From Pagrus major (lineage: Eukaryota; Chordata; Actinopteri; Spariformes; Sparidae): 64,000 nt of DNA. Under the pieces are notes generated by a model. It saw only the letters and a list, made by a program, of their open reading frames with translations, was not told the origin of the DNA and did not search any database. Each line of letters begins with the position of its first letter. Position 1 is the stretch's first letter. Made by a program: the position numbers and the translations under genes. The stretch spans positions 4,130,936-4,194,935 of the forward strand of contig NC_133220.1 of the NCBI RefSeq assembly GCF_040436345.1, written 5' to 3'. Shown here piece after piece: positions 46,268 through 56,120 of this stretch.

Positions 46268-49200
46268 ATTTATTGAGTATGTTCATTTTCAGTAAATAAC
46301 CTTTTCCATGCAGGCATCTTAAGTCCTGAGCCAGTTTTTAAGCCTTTGTTTCTCCTCTGCCAGGATTAATTTAACTTTAATCACCCCTGTGACAAGCTAC
46401 AATTATGTGTTTGTTGCACCTTTAACACATTAACTTTCTGTTCTGCAGTTGTGATGTGTTTATTTTTAGCTCAAACAGAGAGGTCAGGTGTACCTGCCCA
46501 GAGCTGACACAGACCTGCTTTGATTGTATTGTAGTTTGGAGATAATTAACTTTCTTAACCACGACCACCCAAAAGTGGATCTGAAGTTGTGAAGTTAACT
46601 GTGGAAACAACATTTTGTTGCTCATATTTGTGTGAACTTCCTGTCTGTATTGCTGTTACCTGCACATGTCTTCCCGTCATCATTCAGAGTGTATCCAGGC
46701 AGACAGAGGCAGTGGTAGGAGCCCGGGGAGCTCTCACAGATGTGCTCACAGCCGTGGTCCGACTCCAGACACAGATCCACACCTACAGCACACATCATGT
46801 CAACTTCAGAGTCCAGAATACACATCAGCTGCAGGTTCATCATCGTCTTAAAGTCCCTGAAAATGTATTAACTCAACCAGCTTCTTACAATATGTGATGA
46901 ACCTGATATATACACACAATTCTGCCAAAATAAGAAGAGTTTGTTTTATCCCTGCACCAACACCTCTGAGCTACAAACATCTTTTAATTAATTTCTTAAT
47001 TCCTTCTTTCATATTCATTCACCGTCTTCAACTGCCTTTACTCTCTTTTCCATCTCCCTCTGAGGAGAGCCAGATATTTTTTAAATCAGCCGTCCAGTCT
47101 AGAATAATAGCAGCACGGGGAAATATCCTGCACTTAAGGGATTTGAGGCGGCTGTTATGAAAAAGTATTATGTTCTGAGGGGTTAGATGGGCACGGTGAT
47201 TTCTTTTCTGGTCAGACGAGACATTCAAAGTGTTTTTAATTACACAAAGAATCTGGTGTTGCCCAGGATGAAGCATGAAATCCAAATTCCAGACACTTGG
47301 CTGCAGGTTTTTACTTGTCTTATGAATCTAAATGGAAGTTATTATAAAATGTGAAGTTTCAGACAGGGAGTTTACAAACCTCTCAAAGGTCAGGTGTTTT
47401 ATGACCTTTGTACCTGTATTTAATGTGGCCTTATGACAGTGAGGATTGAATTTTTCACATTCCAGGGAAATTATTAAATTTTCTCATTTCTCATTCTTTA
47501 TTCTCATAAAACTCTGCTAGAAATAATGTAACAAAACCTGAAATCATCATCCAAACCGAGTCATGATTAAACCACGAGCTGTGGTTTGTCTTAACAGCCA
47601 CTTTTACCGGCAGCTAACCATCATCAAAAAGTTCCTGTTATTATTTAAAAATGGTTTTAGAAAATGTGATAATGAAAAAACCAAATGTATGCTTTGGATT
47701 TTTACAGACAGTGATGTCATTTCCTGTCTTACCACAGAGTTTATCCTGGAACTGCAGTCCAAACTGGTGAATGAGATCGAAGGACTCCACCAGGAAGACG
47801 TGGTCTTCGAAGGGCGGAGACGCCATGGCCCTCAGTGATGTCATGTCGGCTCTGGCCACACCCACAGCGTAGATCTCAATGCCTTTCTCTCTGGCCTCGG
47901 CCGCCACCTCCGCCACGCGGTCCTGAGGACGTCCGTCTGTCACGATCACAACCACGTTGGGGACCTGGTCGAGAGAAAACCTCAGGATCAGAGCTCAGGT
48001 AACACAGGGAGGACGGTGGTGTGGAGGTAAATTTCATAGTCAGAAAATCACAGTCTCTAATGCAAATCTTTTGAGCATTAAGTTTTCACAAGAAAAACAC
48101 TTTTTCTTGAATGATAAGAACTGTTTCTACCTTATATCATCATATACACAGCTGAAGGACGTCAGATCAGTGTTTGTTCGATGTCCTAACCCTGACTCAG
48201 GAAGTCAATCAACAAGATTTTATGAATTAAACAAACTTAACTAACTGAATGAATTGAAGTGACGAGGCTTCAGTATAAACTCAATACATTAAAAGAAGAC
48301 ATGTACTAAAACTGTCAAGTTGTCTTGCGTTACCTTCGGTCTGTCTCCCCCCTCGACAGTGAAGGCATTATTCATCACGTATCTGATGGCGAGGCCGGTC
48401 ATGGTGCCCTGAGCGAGGGGAATGATCTCATTGATGCCTTTCACCATCGTGTCGATCTTAGCGTGAGTCTTCAGAGAGAACTCGCTGCGGACCTGAAGAC
48501 AAGAGCAGAGAGGAAGCACTGAGAGACTGCAGGTCGGATCAGAGCAGAGCAGAGGCAAATATTATCCTTAATTATATCATTATCACTATTCCATCAGTCT
48601 GGAAGACGAAGTGGTGGACCGACCGACAAACAGATTCTGCTAACGTGACTAAAACAACACTGAAGACTGAAAACACAACATGTATGAAGACGTGTTCCTG
48701 CAGTACCTGGCTGGAGTACTGAACCACTCCCACTCTGGTGGCGTTCAGTCCAATGTCCAGAGTGTCCAGGATGTCGATCATGAACTTCCTCATGGTCTCA
48801 AACTCATGTGGCCTGACGCTGCGGGAGCTGTCGATGAGGAAGACCAGATCCACCGGACCGGACTTACATTTCTGCTCAGGACCTGAAGGAAGGAATAAAA
48901 ACACTCAGCTGAGAAATATGGAGCTTAAAACTGTGATTGTTGTTTCTGACAGAGGAGAGGACTGAGAGAGAACAGGACTAAAAACAATAATCAACAAAGA
49001 ACACAGTGAAGATGTTCAGCTGGTTGATCCCCTGTGATGTAAATGTTTGCGTACATTAACACCTTTTTAAGTTAAATGCAGTGGTGTAAATGTGCCAATG
49101 TGTGTGAGGTTCTCAGTTTTACATTTTTCTTGCATGTAGCAGCAGCAGATGCCTTCGTACTCTGTAGCATTATGTGCCACCTGAGCTCCCTCCTCCGTGA

Positions 49201-50466
49201 CTCCAGGCACCTATTTTTGTCTTTAATTCGTCGGCATCCCTGTGAAAACTCTCCCATGTTGTAACATCATCTCGTTCAAGAACGCGGCAGTCATGGATGA
49301 GGTATGAGGCGAGGCGATGTTTGTGCTGTGATTTTACGAGTTGGAGTTTGATTAATGCACATCCAGAGTTTCTTCACAATGGTTGGACTGAAACTAGAAG
49401 AGGCTAGAAGAGTTAATGTGTGAGGGATTGTTGAGGAATTCATCTTTAGTTTCAAACAGACGTGAGTAACGGCTGGTTTCTTAACATCTTATAAATATGT
49501 TCACTTCATTGTCTGGTCATATAAATCAAGTCAACCTTCAGCTGCAGATATAATGTTAACCACATTCAAATGTAGACAGCAGGTCGTATACACAGTATAC
49601 ATTACATTAGCTCCTTTAGGTAAAGTTATTATTCACAGACTCGTGAGAAGAGTCGTGTTCCAGCCACATCTCAGAATAACATGTCTGCATTGTATGTTTC
49701 TGTAAACCACAGTTATTCAAATCTGTATGTTTCATATACATCATATCATGACCATGTTGTACATTGTATGATGTGTGACATAAATAAAGATTCTTCTTCT
49801 ACATGAGCTGACCTCATGTCAGGAGGAGGAGGAGGAGGTGGAGGTGACGGTGTGACAACATGAGGTGGCTGCCAAGTGTTTGAAACCAGTGGATATTTGT
49901 AACAAGACATAAAGAAGTGTAAGGCTGAAATCTAAAGAAACAAAGATTCAATGTAAAGGAACGTCAAGTTGCAACATTAAGAAACATACAGTGGAAATCT
50001 AAAGAAATGTAAAGTTGCAACATAAAAGAACAAAGTTTCAACATTTCTGTGGTTTGCAGAAACATTGCCAACATTTATTCTGGTGATCCGGTTGCCTGGT
50101 CGGTGTTCAGTACCTGCAGTTGAGGCATTCACAAGTTGTAGAGTTTTCAACACACAAGGAAGTTGCTCTTAAAATGTCTGTCTGTTTTATTTTTTTGAGT
50201 AGTATTTTTCATTCCTAAAGATGACCATGACTCGTTCAAAATAAAAGATATACTGAGATAATAAAGAAGGCAAAAAGGCAAAGTTCTGATCGGCGCTCAG
50301 TATTCTCTCATCTTGAATGGAGGGTGATGATAAAAACAGTCTTTCCTTTGTCTCGGCCTATTTTCTTTTTTCTCACAGTTGCGGCACACTGACCTGCTTT
50401 TGGTCTGGCGGCGGCGAGGACGGCGAGGGTCAACAGAATGAAGCCTCTGAGCTGTCTCATCTTCAT
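35718..50466 (-). CDS. matn4: Matrilin-4 (vWA - 9 EGF - vWA - coiled coil)
   Basis: Secreted adaptor of the extracellular matrix that links collagen and proteoglycan networks and oligomerises through its tail. Exons (minus): 50466-50394, 48882-48707, 48492-48334, 47964-47733; nine EGF exons of 123 bp (46782-46660, 46219-46097, 44944-44822, 43214-43092, 43006-42884, 42798-42676, 42146-42024, 41467-41345, 40859-40737); 39058-38961, 38390-38259, 37860-37677, 37576-37424, 36978-36874, 35776-35718. All join in phase to give 825 aa. A signal peptide ([16 protein letters not shown]) is followed by vWA1 with MIDAS DSSRS at D42 and TDG at 145, the EGFs at 214-582, vWA2 with DGSKS at D596, and the coiled coil (LVEFQQ.., [16 protein letters not shown]). 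EGF3 ([11 protein letters not shown]) and LRAMASPP in vWA1 fit matrilin-4 better than matrilins 1-3. The last intron is AT-AC. Mammalian MATN4 has at most four EGFs. Confidence 0.95.
35777..36873 (-). other. matn4: U12-type AT-AC intron of matn4
   Basis: The last intron starts ATATCCTTT (36873-36865), the exact U12 5' splice site, has the branch-point sequence TTCCTTAAT at 35796-35788, and ends in AC at 35777, about 12 nt after the branch A. No GT-AG alternative keeps the frame; using these sites joins ..LTQK and [11 protein letters not shown] in the coiled coil. Matrilin genes are known for an AT-AC intron at this place. Confidence 0.95.
36340..36696. repeat. Dispersed repeat, copy 1 (in the matn4 AT-AC intron)
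   Basis: Contains GTACTCCAGTAAAAGTAATA, GGACATTTGTGGTCAAAGCT and GCATCAAACTAAAGTAA. Nearly identical text is found 18.7 kb away at 55033-55573 in the same orientation. Family unknown; no coding potential. A related GTACTTTTACTC-like stretch lies at 31680-31880. Confidence 0.8.
37677..39058 (-). other. matn4: vWA2 exons of matn4 (first three of four)
   Basis: Exons 39058-38961 ([22 protein letters not shown]), 38390-38259 ([19 protein letters not shown]) and 37860-37677 ([36 protein letters not shown]). A fourth, 37576-37424, adds [11 protein letters not shown] and ends NLKLNVCP. All metal-site residues (DxSxS, T, D) are present. Confidence 0.93.
41946..42006. repeat. (GT)30 microsatellite 18 bp from the EGF7 donor
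   Basis: Pure dinucleotide tract in the matn4 intron between EGF exons 7 and 8. On the transcript it is (CA)n, just inside the 5' splice site of that intron. Confidence 0.95.
42024..43214 (-). repeat. matn4: Tandem duplicated EGF exons 4-7 of matn4
   Basis: Four nearly identical 123-bp exons. Exons 4, 5 and 6 are spaced exactly 208 bp (introns of 85 bp, also near-identical); exon 7 is 652 bp further. All four code for [19 protein letters not shown](V/I)FTCDC with six cysteines; EGF6 reads ADGKH where the others read AEGKH. Introns before EGF4 and EGF7 share a longer flank (TTGAAGACAT.. at 43329 and 42214). This shows repeated recent unequal exchange or slippage. Confidence 0.95.
43246..43328. 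repeat. (GT)41 microsatellite 32 bp from the EGF4 acceptor
   Basis: Uninterrupted repeat of about 83 bp, the longest in the window. In the transcript it is a (CA)n tract immediately upstream of the EGF4 3' splice site. Confidence 0.97.
45071..45655. mobile_element. Foldback/MITE-like long inverted repeat in a matn4 intron
   Basis: Arms of about 180-200 bp: 45071-45272 is the near-perfect inverse of 45500-45655 and the bases around it (for example GGAGCTTCACAG / CTGTGAAGCTCC and AAAACGGAAAAA / TTTTTCCGTTTT). The spacer is about 225 bp. No coding frame with known motifs. Probably a foldback DNA transposon; target duplications were not found. Confidence 0.75.
46053..46264. repeat. (TG)n and (CA)n tracts on both sides of EGF exon 2
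   Basis: (TG)n at about 46053-46088 and (CA)n at 46226-46264 flank the 123-bp EGF2 exon (46097-46219), 8 and 6 bp from its edges. They are complementary and could pair in the transcript, looping out the exon. Confidence 0.9.
47733..48882 (-). other. matn4: vWA1 exons of matn4
   Basis: 48882-48707 ([23 protein letters not shown]), 48492-48334 ([18 protein letters not shown]) and 47964-47733 ([18 protein letters not shown] .. [10 protein letters not shown]). All metal-site residues are present; the exon ends in the cysteine that precedes EGF1. Confidence 0.93.
49895..50095. repeat. Dispersed fish repeat in matn4 intron 1
   Basis: Shares CTGTGGTTTGCAGAAACA and AACATTTATTCTGG with 34730-34770, in the same orientation. 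A related family with TAACC/AACC-rich text appears at 34560-34660, 51110-51200 and 62070-62130. No coding function seen. Confidence 0.55.
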
Positions 50467-52200
50467 CCTGATGATAGCGATCTAGCAGACGGGTCGCTCA
50501 CAGCTGGACTCGGCTGGCACTGGATCAGACTGTGAGGGCGGAGAGATGGAGGGTGAGATAGAAGGAAGAAGAGAGGAACTGAGAGGACCAGAGTTTGTGG
50601 TAACAACCAAGACACAGAATAATGGCTGCTTTATGGCTGATTTACACTTAGATAGTGTCCAAAGAAGTCCGGACGTCGAGGTCAGGTGTTACTTTAACAG
50701 CTTCAGCAGGTTCTGACCACAGAATTCATGTAAAGTTTAAAAAAAGATTGTCCCCTTCAGACCTTCGATTTGGTGTTATTAGCTTGTTTTATACTGTTTA
50801 ATGTCACCCTCTATGATGTCTTTTCCTCTTGAGCTGTTTTGAAAGGTGTTTGGTTGTCAGTGGTTTGAGCAGCACTGAGATATTATTAATCATATGGTTT
50901 AATCAAGGTTATTTTCATTATTGATTAATCGATTACACTGAAGCAAATGTTTCACATTTTTGCTTGACTGAATGAAACTAAATCGATTTTCAGTGTAGTT
51001 GGTGATGGATTTTTTCTTGGCCTTTCTCTAGTGACCGTAGGAATCATGACTCATTGTGATGTTGTCATCGAGCCACAGAGTCTGCAGAGGAAGGAGTTTC
51101 CTGTTTCCTAACGATACTTTACCCCAAACCAAACCATGATTTTCCTCTCTAACTCTTCCAAGTTGTCTTTTGTGCCAAAACCAACCAAACCTTAACCACA
51201 GTGGCATGAGAGCAGAAATCAAATCTGATCAAAAAAGTGATTTGTAACAGTTTTAAAAGACACTCTCAAACGATGTCGTCCTGTTGATACTGGGGTCAGA
51301 TTAGAAAATGCATAAATGTGTCATTCTGGAGGACGATTACAAACAATGTAGTACTATTTAATTTGAGGACTTGTTTGAGGAGTCTGAGGGTGACGGAAAG
51401 AAATTGGGGACACCACCTGATGTCGCCAGTACGAGACAATGAAATCATATTATCCAGAAGTTCTTCAGTTTTTCTGCTGCCACGTGACGCTCGATCTGTT
51501 GTGAATGATTCGAGAGTGTAGACACTGCAGTGAATTCCTGCCCTGTGTGTGTTTGTAAAGCGATGATAATGTCGATGTGTCACAGAGGGACATTCCAGTC
51601 CTGCCCCGTCGTAAAACACTCGTCTGCAAACACCTGGAGAAGGTTCGCAGCATCTCCTGCTAATAGAAGGCTGTGGATAAACACTCACACAGTCACTAAT
51701 CTGCCTGTGTGTCTGACAGTATCCCTGTAGGCTACCAGCAGCAGCACAGGGATAATGATAATGTCTGGGAAGTGTTTCTGTTCAGGGGCACACACTCAGT
51801 TCAAACCTCTCTTCCTCTGGTCTGTGGAGAGGGGTCCTTCAGGGTTTATCTCTGTGTGACCGGCAGCCAGAGCCTGTGGTCATCACTGGCTCAGCTCTGG
51901 GTAATGAGTCAACACATGGACACGAGCACAAAGACTCTTTTCTCTGTTTGTGTCTCTGTTTGTCTCGTTGTCTCTCTCGTCCACATGTTTTCAGCAGCGT
52001 CTCTGTAGTGAAGCGAGGGTCAGCCAGACATTTGGAGCACATTATTCGTGCTTTTTAAAGAGCAGGCCGCAGTAATGCCTTCTACATTTTGGCGATGACC
52101 TGAACAGAACGTCCACCGTCAAAGGTCCGGCTGCATATAACACTTAGTCTTTGATTCCTCCCACCTGCTTCTCATCACGTATAGATTTGACTCTTCAGGC
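50467..52200. other. Region upstream of matn4
   Basis: Holds the matn4 5' UTR and promoter, which I cannot delimit: no TATA box is near, and a possible acceptor (CGCCCTCACAG at about 50530 on the minus strand) hints at a further 5' exon. The remainder is repeat-like, with short frames of no recognised family. Confidence 0.4.
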
Positions 52201-52284
52201 TTTCTGAAACAGATGTTTCAGCAGCGAGGAGACGCTCTCCTGCCCTCCATGAACCCCTCAGACTATAAAACAAAAGGTAACTGT

Positions 52285-52400
52285 TGGTGTTTTGGCCCGA
52301 ACACTTTGGAACCGTCCTCTCCACTCATCAAGTCAGGAGGATCTGTTGAACTATTCAAAAGTCAACTAAGACATCATTTTTATATGTTCATCTTTTTTTT
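52285..52400 (+). pseudogene. Possible LINE reverse-transcriptase C-terminal relic
   Basis: Reads LWN-like then SVELFKSQLRHHFY with a frame change between. This resembles the LWNSLP..S..FK..LKTHLF end of fish LINE ORF2 proteins. Too short and broken for certainty. Confidence 0.35.
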
Positions 52401-52611
52401 ATACCAGAGGTGGATGTCCGGTGGTGTCACATCACTCTGTGTGCATGTTGATATGTTTCATTACCTCCAGCAAGAGCACGTTTTCTTTGGCCCTTATCAT
52501 TATCTGAGCTCATCAGAACACACTGGATTAATTGGAGGAGGAGTAATGACACTGATGACAATTTTAAATGAGACTCAGGAGACAGAACGAAAAATGGGAC
52601 CTTGTATTTAG

Positions 52612-54083
52612 AAAAACAGAAAATAAAAATAAACCAAAATTAAAGTTTACAGTCGTTCATCGTGGCCACACAGAAACTCAACCTTCTTTTTAACCATTTA
52701 ATTAATCCAATTGACTTAAAGGACTGTTTTGGTTTACATTATAATAGATTTATCTGTTTAATCTATATGATCTGATTATTTTATTAAGTCTATTTGGTTT
52801 TATTTGGTGCGGCGTAATCTTTCAGTTTCAGGATTTGGATCAAATATATTGAGACAAATAGGGTTTCAATATTTAGTTTCTTACTTTCAAACATAATATA
52901 GATATGGACCTGTGTTACAACTGGCTCAGAGAAACATATCCAAGAATTTGAAATAATCAGCAACACCTGCGGGTCTGACTAAAAGCTGGAGCAATAATTA
53001 TAATCCCATAAACTACTTATGCAATAGAAATGTTGTTCACTACGGACTGCAGATACGACTCAGCAACAGGTGATAAACTAGTCAGCTCATTTCATGAACC
53101 CTTCAGCTCAGCTGTTAGCCAGTAAGCTAACATTATGCTAGCAAGATCCAAAGTCATAACACTGCGTACGGTCGACAAACAGTAAATATAGATATAATAT
53201 ACAAGATTTTCCTGACGTTTTCTAGCTTCCTGGTTTACTTCCTGGTTATGTGGCTCATTGTATATGTTCAGTACAGTTTCCTGCTCGGCCCACAGACTTT
53301 ACATTGTGATGATGTCACAGATTTTTTCTTTCTTTCCTGCATAGAAAAGTGGATTCACTGGTAATTTGCTCATCTAATGATCTTAATAATAAAATAGATG
53401 TGAGGGTAGGTCACCTGTGGCCACTGGGTGGGGTTATTGCACCAGCTTGATGCTGGCAGAGTGACTGGACAACTGAAGATGGATCAAATTAATCTTTTCA
53501 ATATATCCATCACGTTCAACAGCGAGCAGAGACGACGGATAATAACTTGACATATTGTCTTTACACTGCGATAATTTATACACTTGTTTAACTGATGGTT
53601 TTTGATTTGTTTCGTTTCGTATGCAGGTGTAGTTTGTGGGAACGTGTTTTATAGCTGTCCTGTTTCAGGAGTGAATTGACACCCTGCTGCCAGTTAGAAT
53701 AAAATATTAACCCAGACCATTATCTAATTAACAGTTTGATAATGCAGTAATGCGCATTAATCACAGTTCAGTAATAGTTAACTTATCAGTCTAATGACGA
53801 ATGATTTATTAAAGGTGTTCATGTTAACTGAGGTATTAATTCAGAATCATTTAATAGTTGCTATTAACATAAGTTACATAAGTTAACTAACAATCACATG
53901 TAAATTAATGTAATAATAGGCGTTAGGTAACTGTTAACAGTTTACACCAGCATCTGTAAATTTATGAATGAAAACACTTTATCTTCACAAACAGGAGACT
54001 TTTCAACGTATGAACTCATTTCAGAGTTTGGTCTCAATCCAAGTCTGATGGGACGAACCTGAAGCCCGAGACTGTTTTTATGA

Positions 54084-54086
<3 letters not shown>
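52612..54086. other. Gene-free region
   Basis: AT-rich, no supported gene or element. Confidence 0.45.

Positions 54087-54144
<58 letters not shown>
54087..54144. repeat. (GT)29 microsatellite
   Basis: Uninterrupted; paired with an inverse (CA)n tract 132 bp downstream. Confidence 0.97.
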
Positions 54145-54146
<2 letters not shown>

Positions 54147-54275
54147 GACAAAGACCCCTCAGTACAACTCTCTGTAGCTATATGGCAGTCGCCAAACCCC
54201 CCCACCTCCACCCCCAACAACCTTTTCCTGTCTCCTTCACCAAACAACAATCTACGACCATCCTGCTGCTACTGA

Positions 54276-54309
<34 letters not shown>

Positions 54310-54334
54310 GCACGCACACACACACACACACACA
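54276..54334. repeat. (CA)n microsatellite with CG interruptions
   Basis: CA repeat with several CGCACG variants in the middle, inverse to the GT tract at 54087. Confidence 0.96.
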
Positions 54335-55032
54335 CTGCTGCCCCTCAGCGTGGCTCACAGACCAACATATGTTCTATAATTATCCACAAAGAGGATCATT
54401 GAGCTCAGACGTGATATTTTCTCGTTAAACGTTTCATTGACTGGTCGGAGGTGAACGCCGTGGTCACTGTTAACTGTGTGTTTGTTACTCAGCTGTTAAA
54501 TACAGAAGTGGAGATCCTATTTCCTCCAATTAACTCTTTAAACAAATTAAAACTGTGTCTGCTCTCCGGACACCTTTAGTATTCTGTTTATTATGTGAAC
54601 TAACTGTGATACAGATTTTATACAGAGAACTAGATTGTTTTGTGTTTCTTCTGTGTGAAAGTACAGGATAATTAACTAAACCACCTTATTACTGACGTCT
54701 AATCTGAAGGAAAATGTGCTATAAATATAATATAAAAAAGAAAAAGAAAAGCAGGTCACGTGTAGTGAGTTTAAATCAAGCGCTCAGTAAACAGAGTTAG
54801 TTGTTTAAAAGGAGACAGAGAGCTGCAGCAGCTGTTGACGTTGGCCTGAATGTGAGATCACGACGACAAAAGAAACAGTGGCTGTTTCTTAAAAAGGTCT
54901 TTTCAAGTTCAGGCTGTAAAAATAAACCGTCAGGTTTCCTCCAGCAGAGATTCAGAGATTCAAACTACAACTCAGTGGACCTTCATCCATAAAACTCTCA
55001 CAATGTCGACCTATTGTGAAAGCAGAGGCGGC

Positions 55033-55573
55033 AAAAGTCCACACATTCTTCACTCAGGTAGAAGTTCAGACACTTGTAGTACTCAGTACTCCAGTAGAAG
55101 TAATCGAGTACAGGCTCTGACATGTACTCAGAGTATCAGAGTAAAAAGTCTCCCTCTGAAGGACATTTGTGGTCAAAGCTAACTGAAGCTCACGTCATAT
55201 TAATATAATTCAAAGACTATTAAAGTTAAAGGTAGAGTCAGTAGGATTTGTCCCAGCTGTTCCTGAACGCAACACAAAGACAGTTGATTGTTGAGTCTCA
55301 TTCCCAGGACGTCAAATAGCCACATGTTGGGTTGGTAAAGCGTCCCAAGCAGCAACAAAGAGAGAAAATAAGAAACTCTCTGCAGATACGAGACACTAAC
55401 ACGCCTTTTCTCCCCATTCCAGCCTCCCTCTCCGTCTGTTTACGTCTTCTTACGTCTTCTTACGTCTTTGCGTCTTGCGATGTTGGGAAGGCGGCGTGCG
55501 ATGACGCCAAATAAAAAGAATCCATAATTCACCTCAAATGCATCAAACTAAAGTAACGAGGCTGTTTTGAAAA
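55033..55573. repeat. Dispersed repeat, copy 2
   Basis: Matches 36340-36696 closely in 55033-55325 and 55535-55573; about 200 bp in between (55327-55533) have no match in copy 1. Confidence 0.8.
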
Positions 55574-55677
55574 TCTCAAATTGAAAGACCACGTTCTTGA
55601 ATAAAGGCAGGGAAAAACCTCCATTTGGGTCCAGATCCAGGACATTTTTGAAGACATCTGTCCTTCCCTTCACCTGA

Positions 55678-56120
55678 GGGCTGGGCAAAATTGACTTAAA
55701 ATACAGTAATTCGCAATATTTTGTATATATGTATATATACAATATATATTTTTATTTTGAGATCTCCTCCAAAGCTCTTCTAAATGCTTGGACTGGGCAA
55801 CAAAATCAAATTTCAATACCTCGATATTGATACTGCAACAACATCAAAGGGATCACAAAATATTAACACAATATATGATGAGATTTTTGATCAATAATCA
55901 TCAGTAATGTTGATATAATGACTAAATGACTAGTATTAGAACAAGTAGAATAGTCGGGTAAGTTCAGAAAATGACGTCACTTTACTGTAAGGAGCCTTTA
56001 AAACCAGGAAAAGACGACATTAATGACATATCACCATATAATGATATCCAAAATCTAAGACCATATATAGTCTCATATCACAGTAACAGTATATATTATA
56101 TATATTGTCCAGCCCTGCTT
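55678..56120. repeat. Dispersed repeat of the GGGCTGGGC type
   Basis: Starts GGGCTGGGCAAAATTGACTT and ends TATATTGTCCAGCCCTGC, so the ends are loosely inverted. It shares TATATAGTCTCATATCAC with 33600-33640. Probably a degraded MITE. Confidence 0.6.

Larger units (their letters stand above)
44822..46782 (-). other. matn4: EGF exons 1-3 of matn4
   Basis: 46782-46660 ([20 protein letters not shown]), 46219-46097 ([20 protein letters not shown]) and 44944-44822 ([18 protein letters not shown]). Each is 123 bp, phase 1 on both sides, with six cysteines. EGF3 is the diagnostic match to mammalian matrilin-4 EGF3. EGF2 is the closest relative of the expanded EGFs 4-8. Confidence 0.93.

Noticed and set aside
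52213-52611. 132-codon plus-strand frame as a gene
   Set aside because: Only a short stretch resembles a LINE protein end, with a frame change; not an independent gene.
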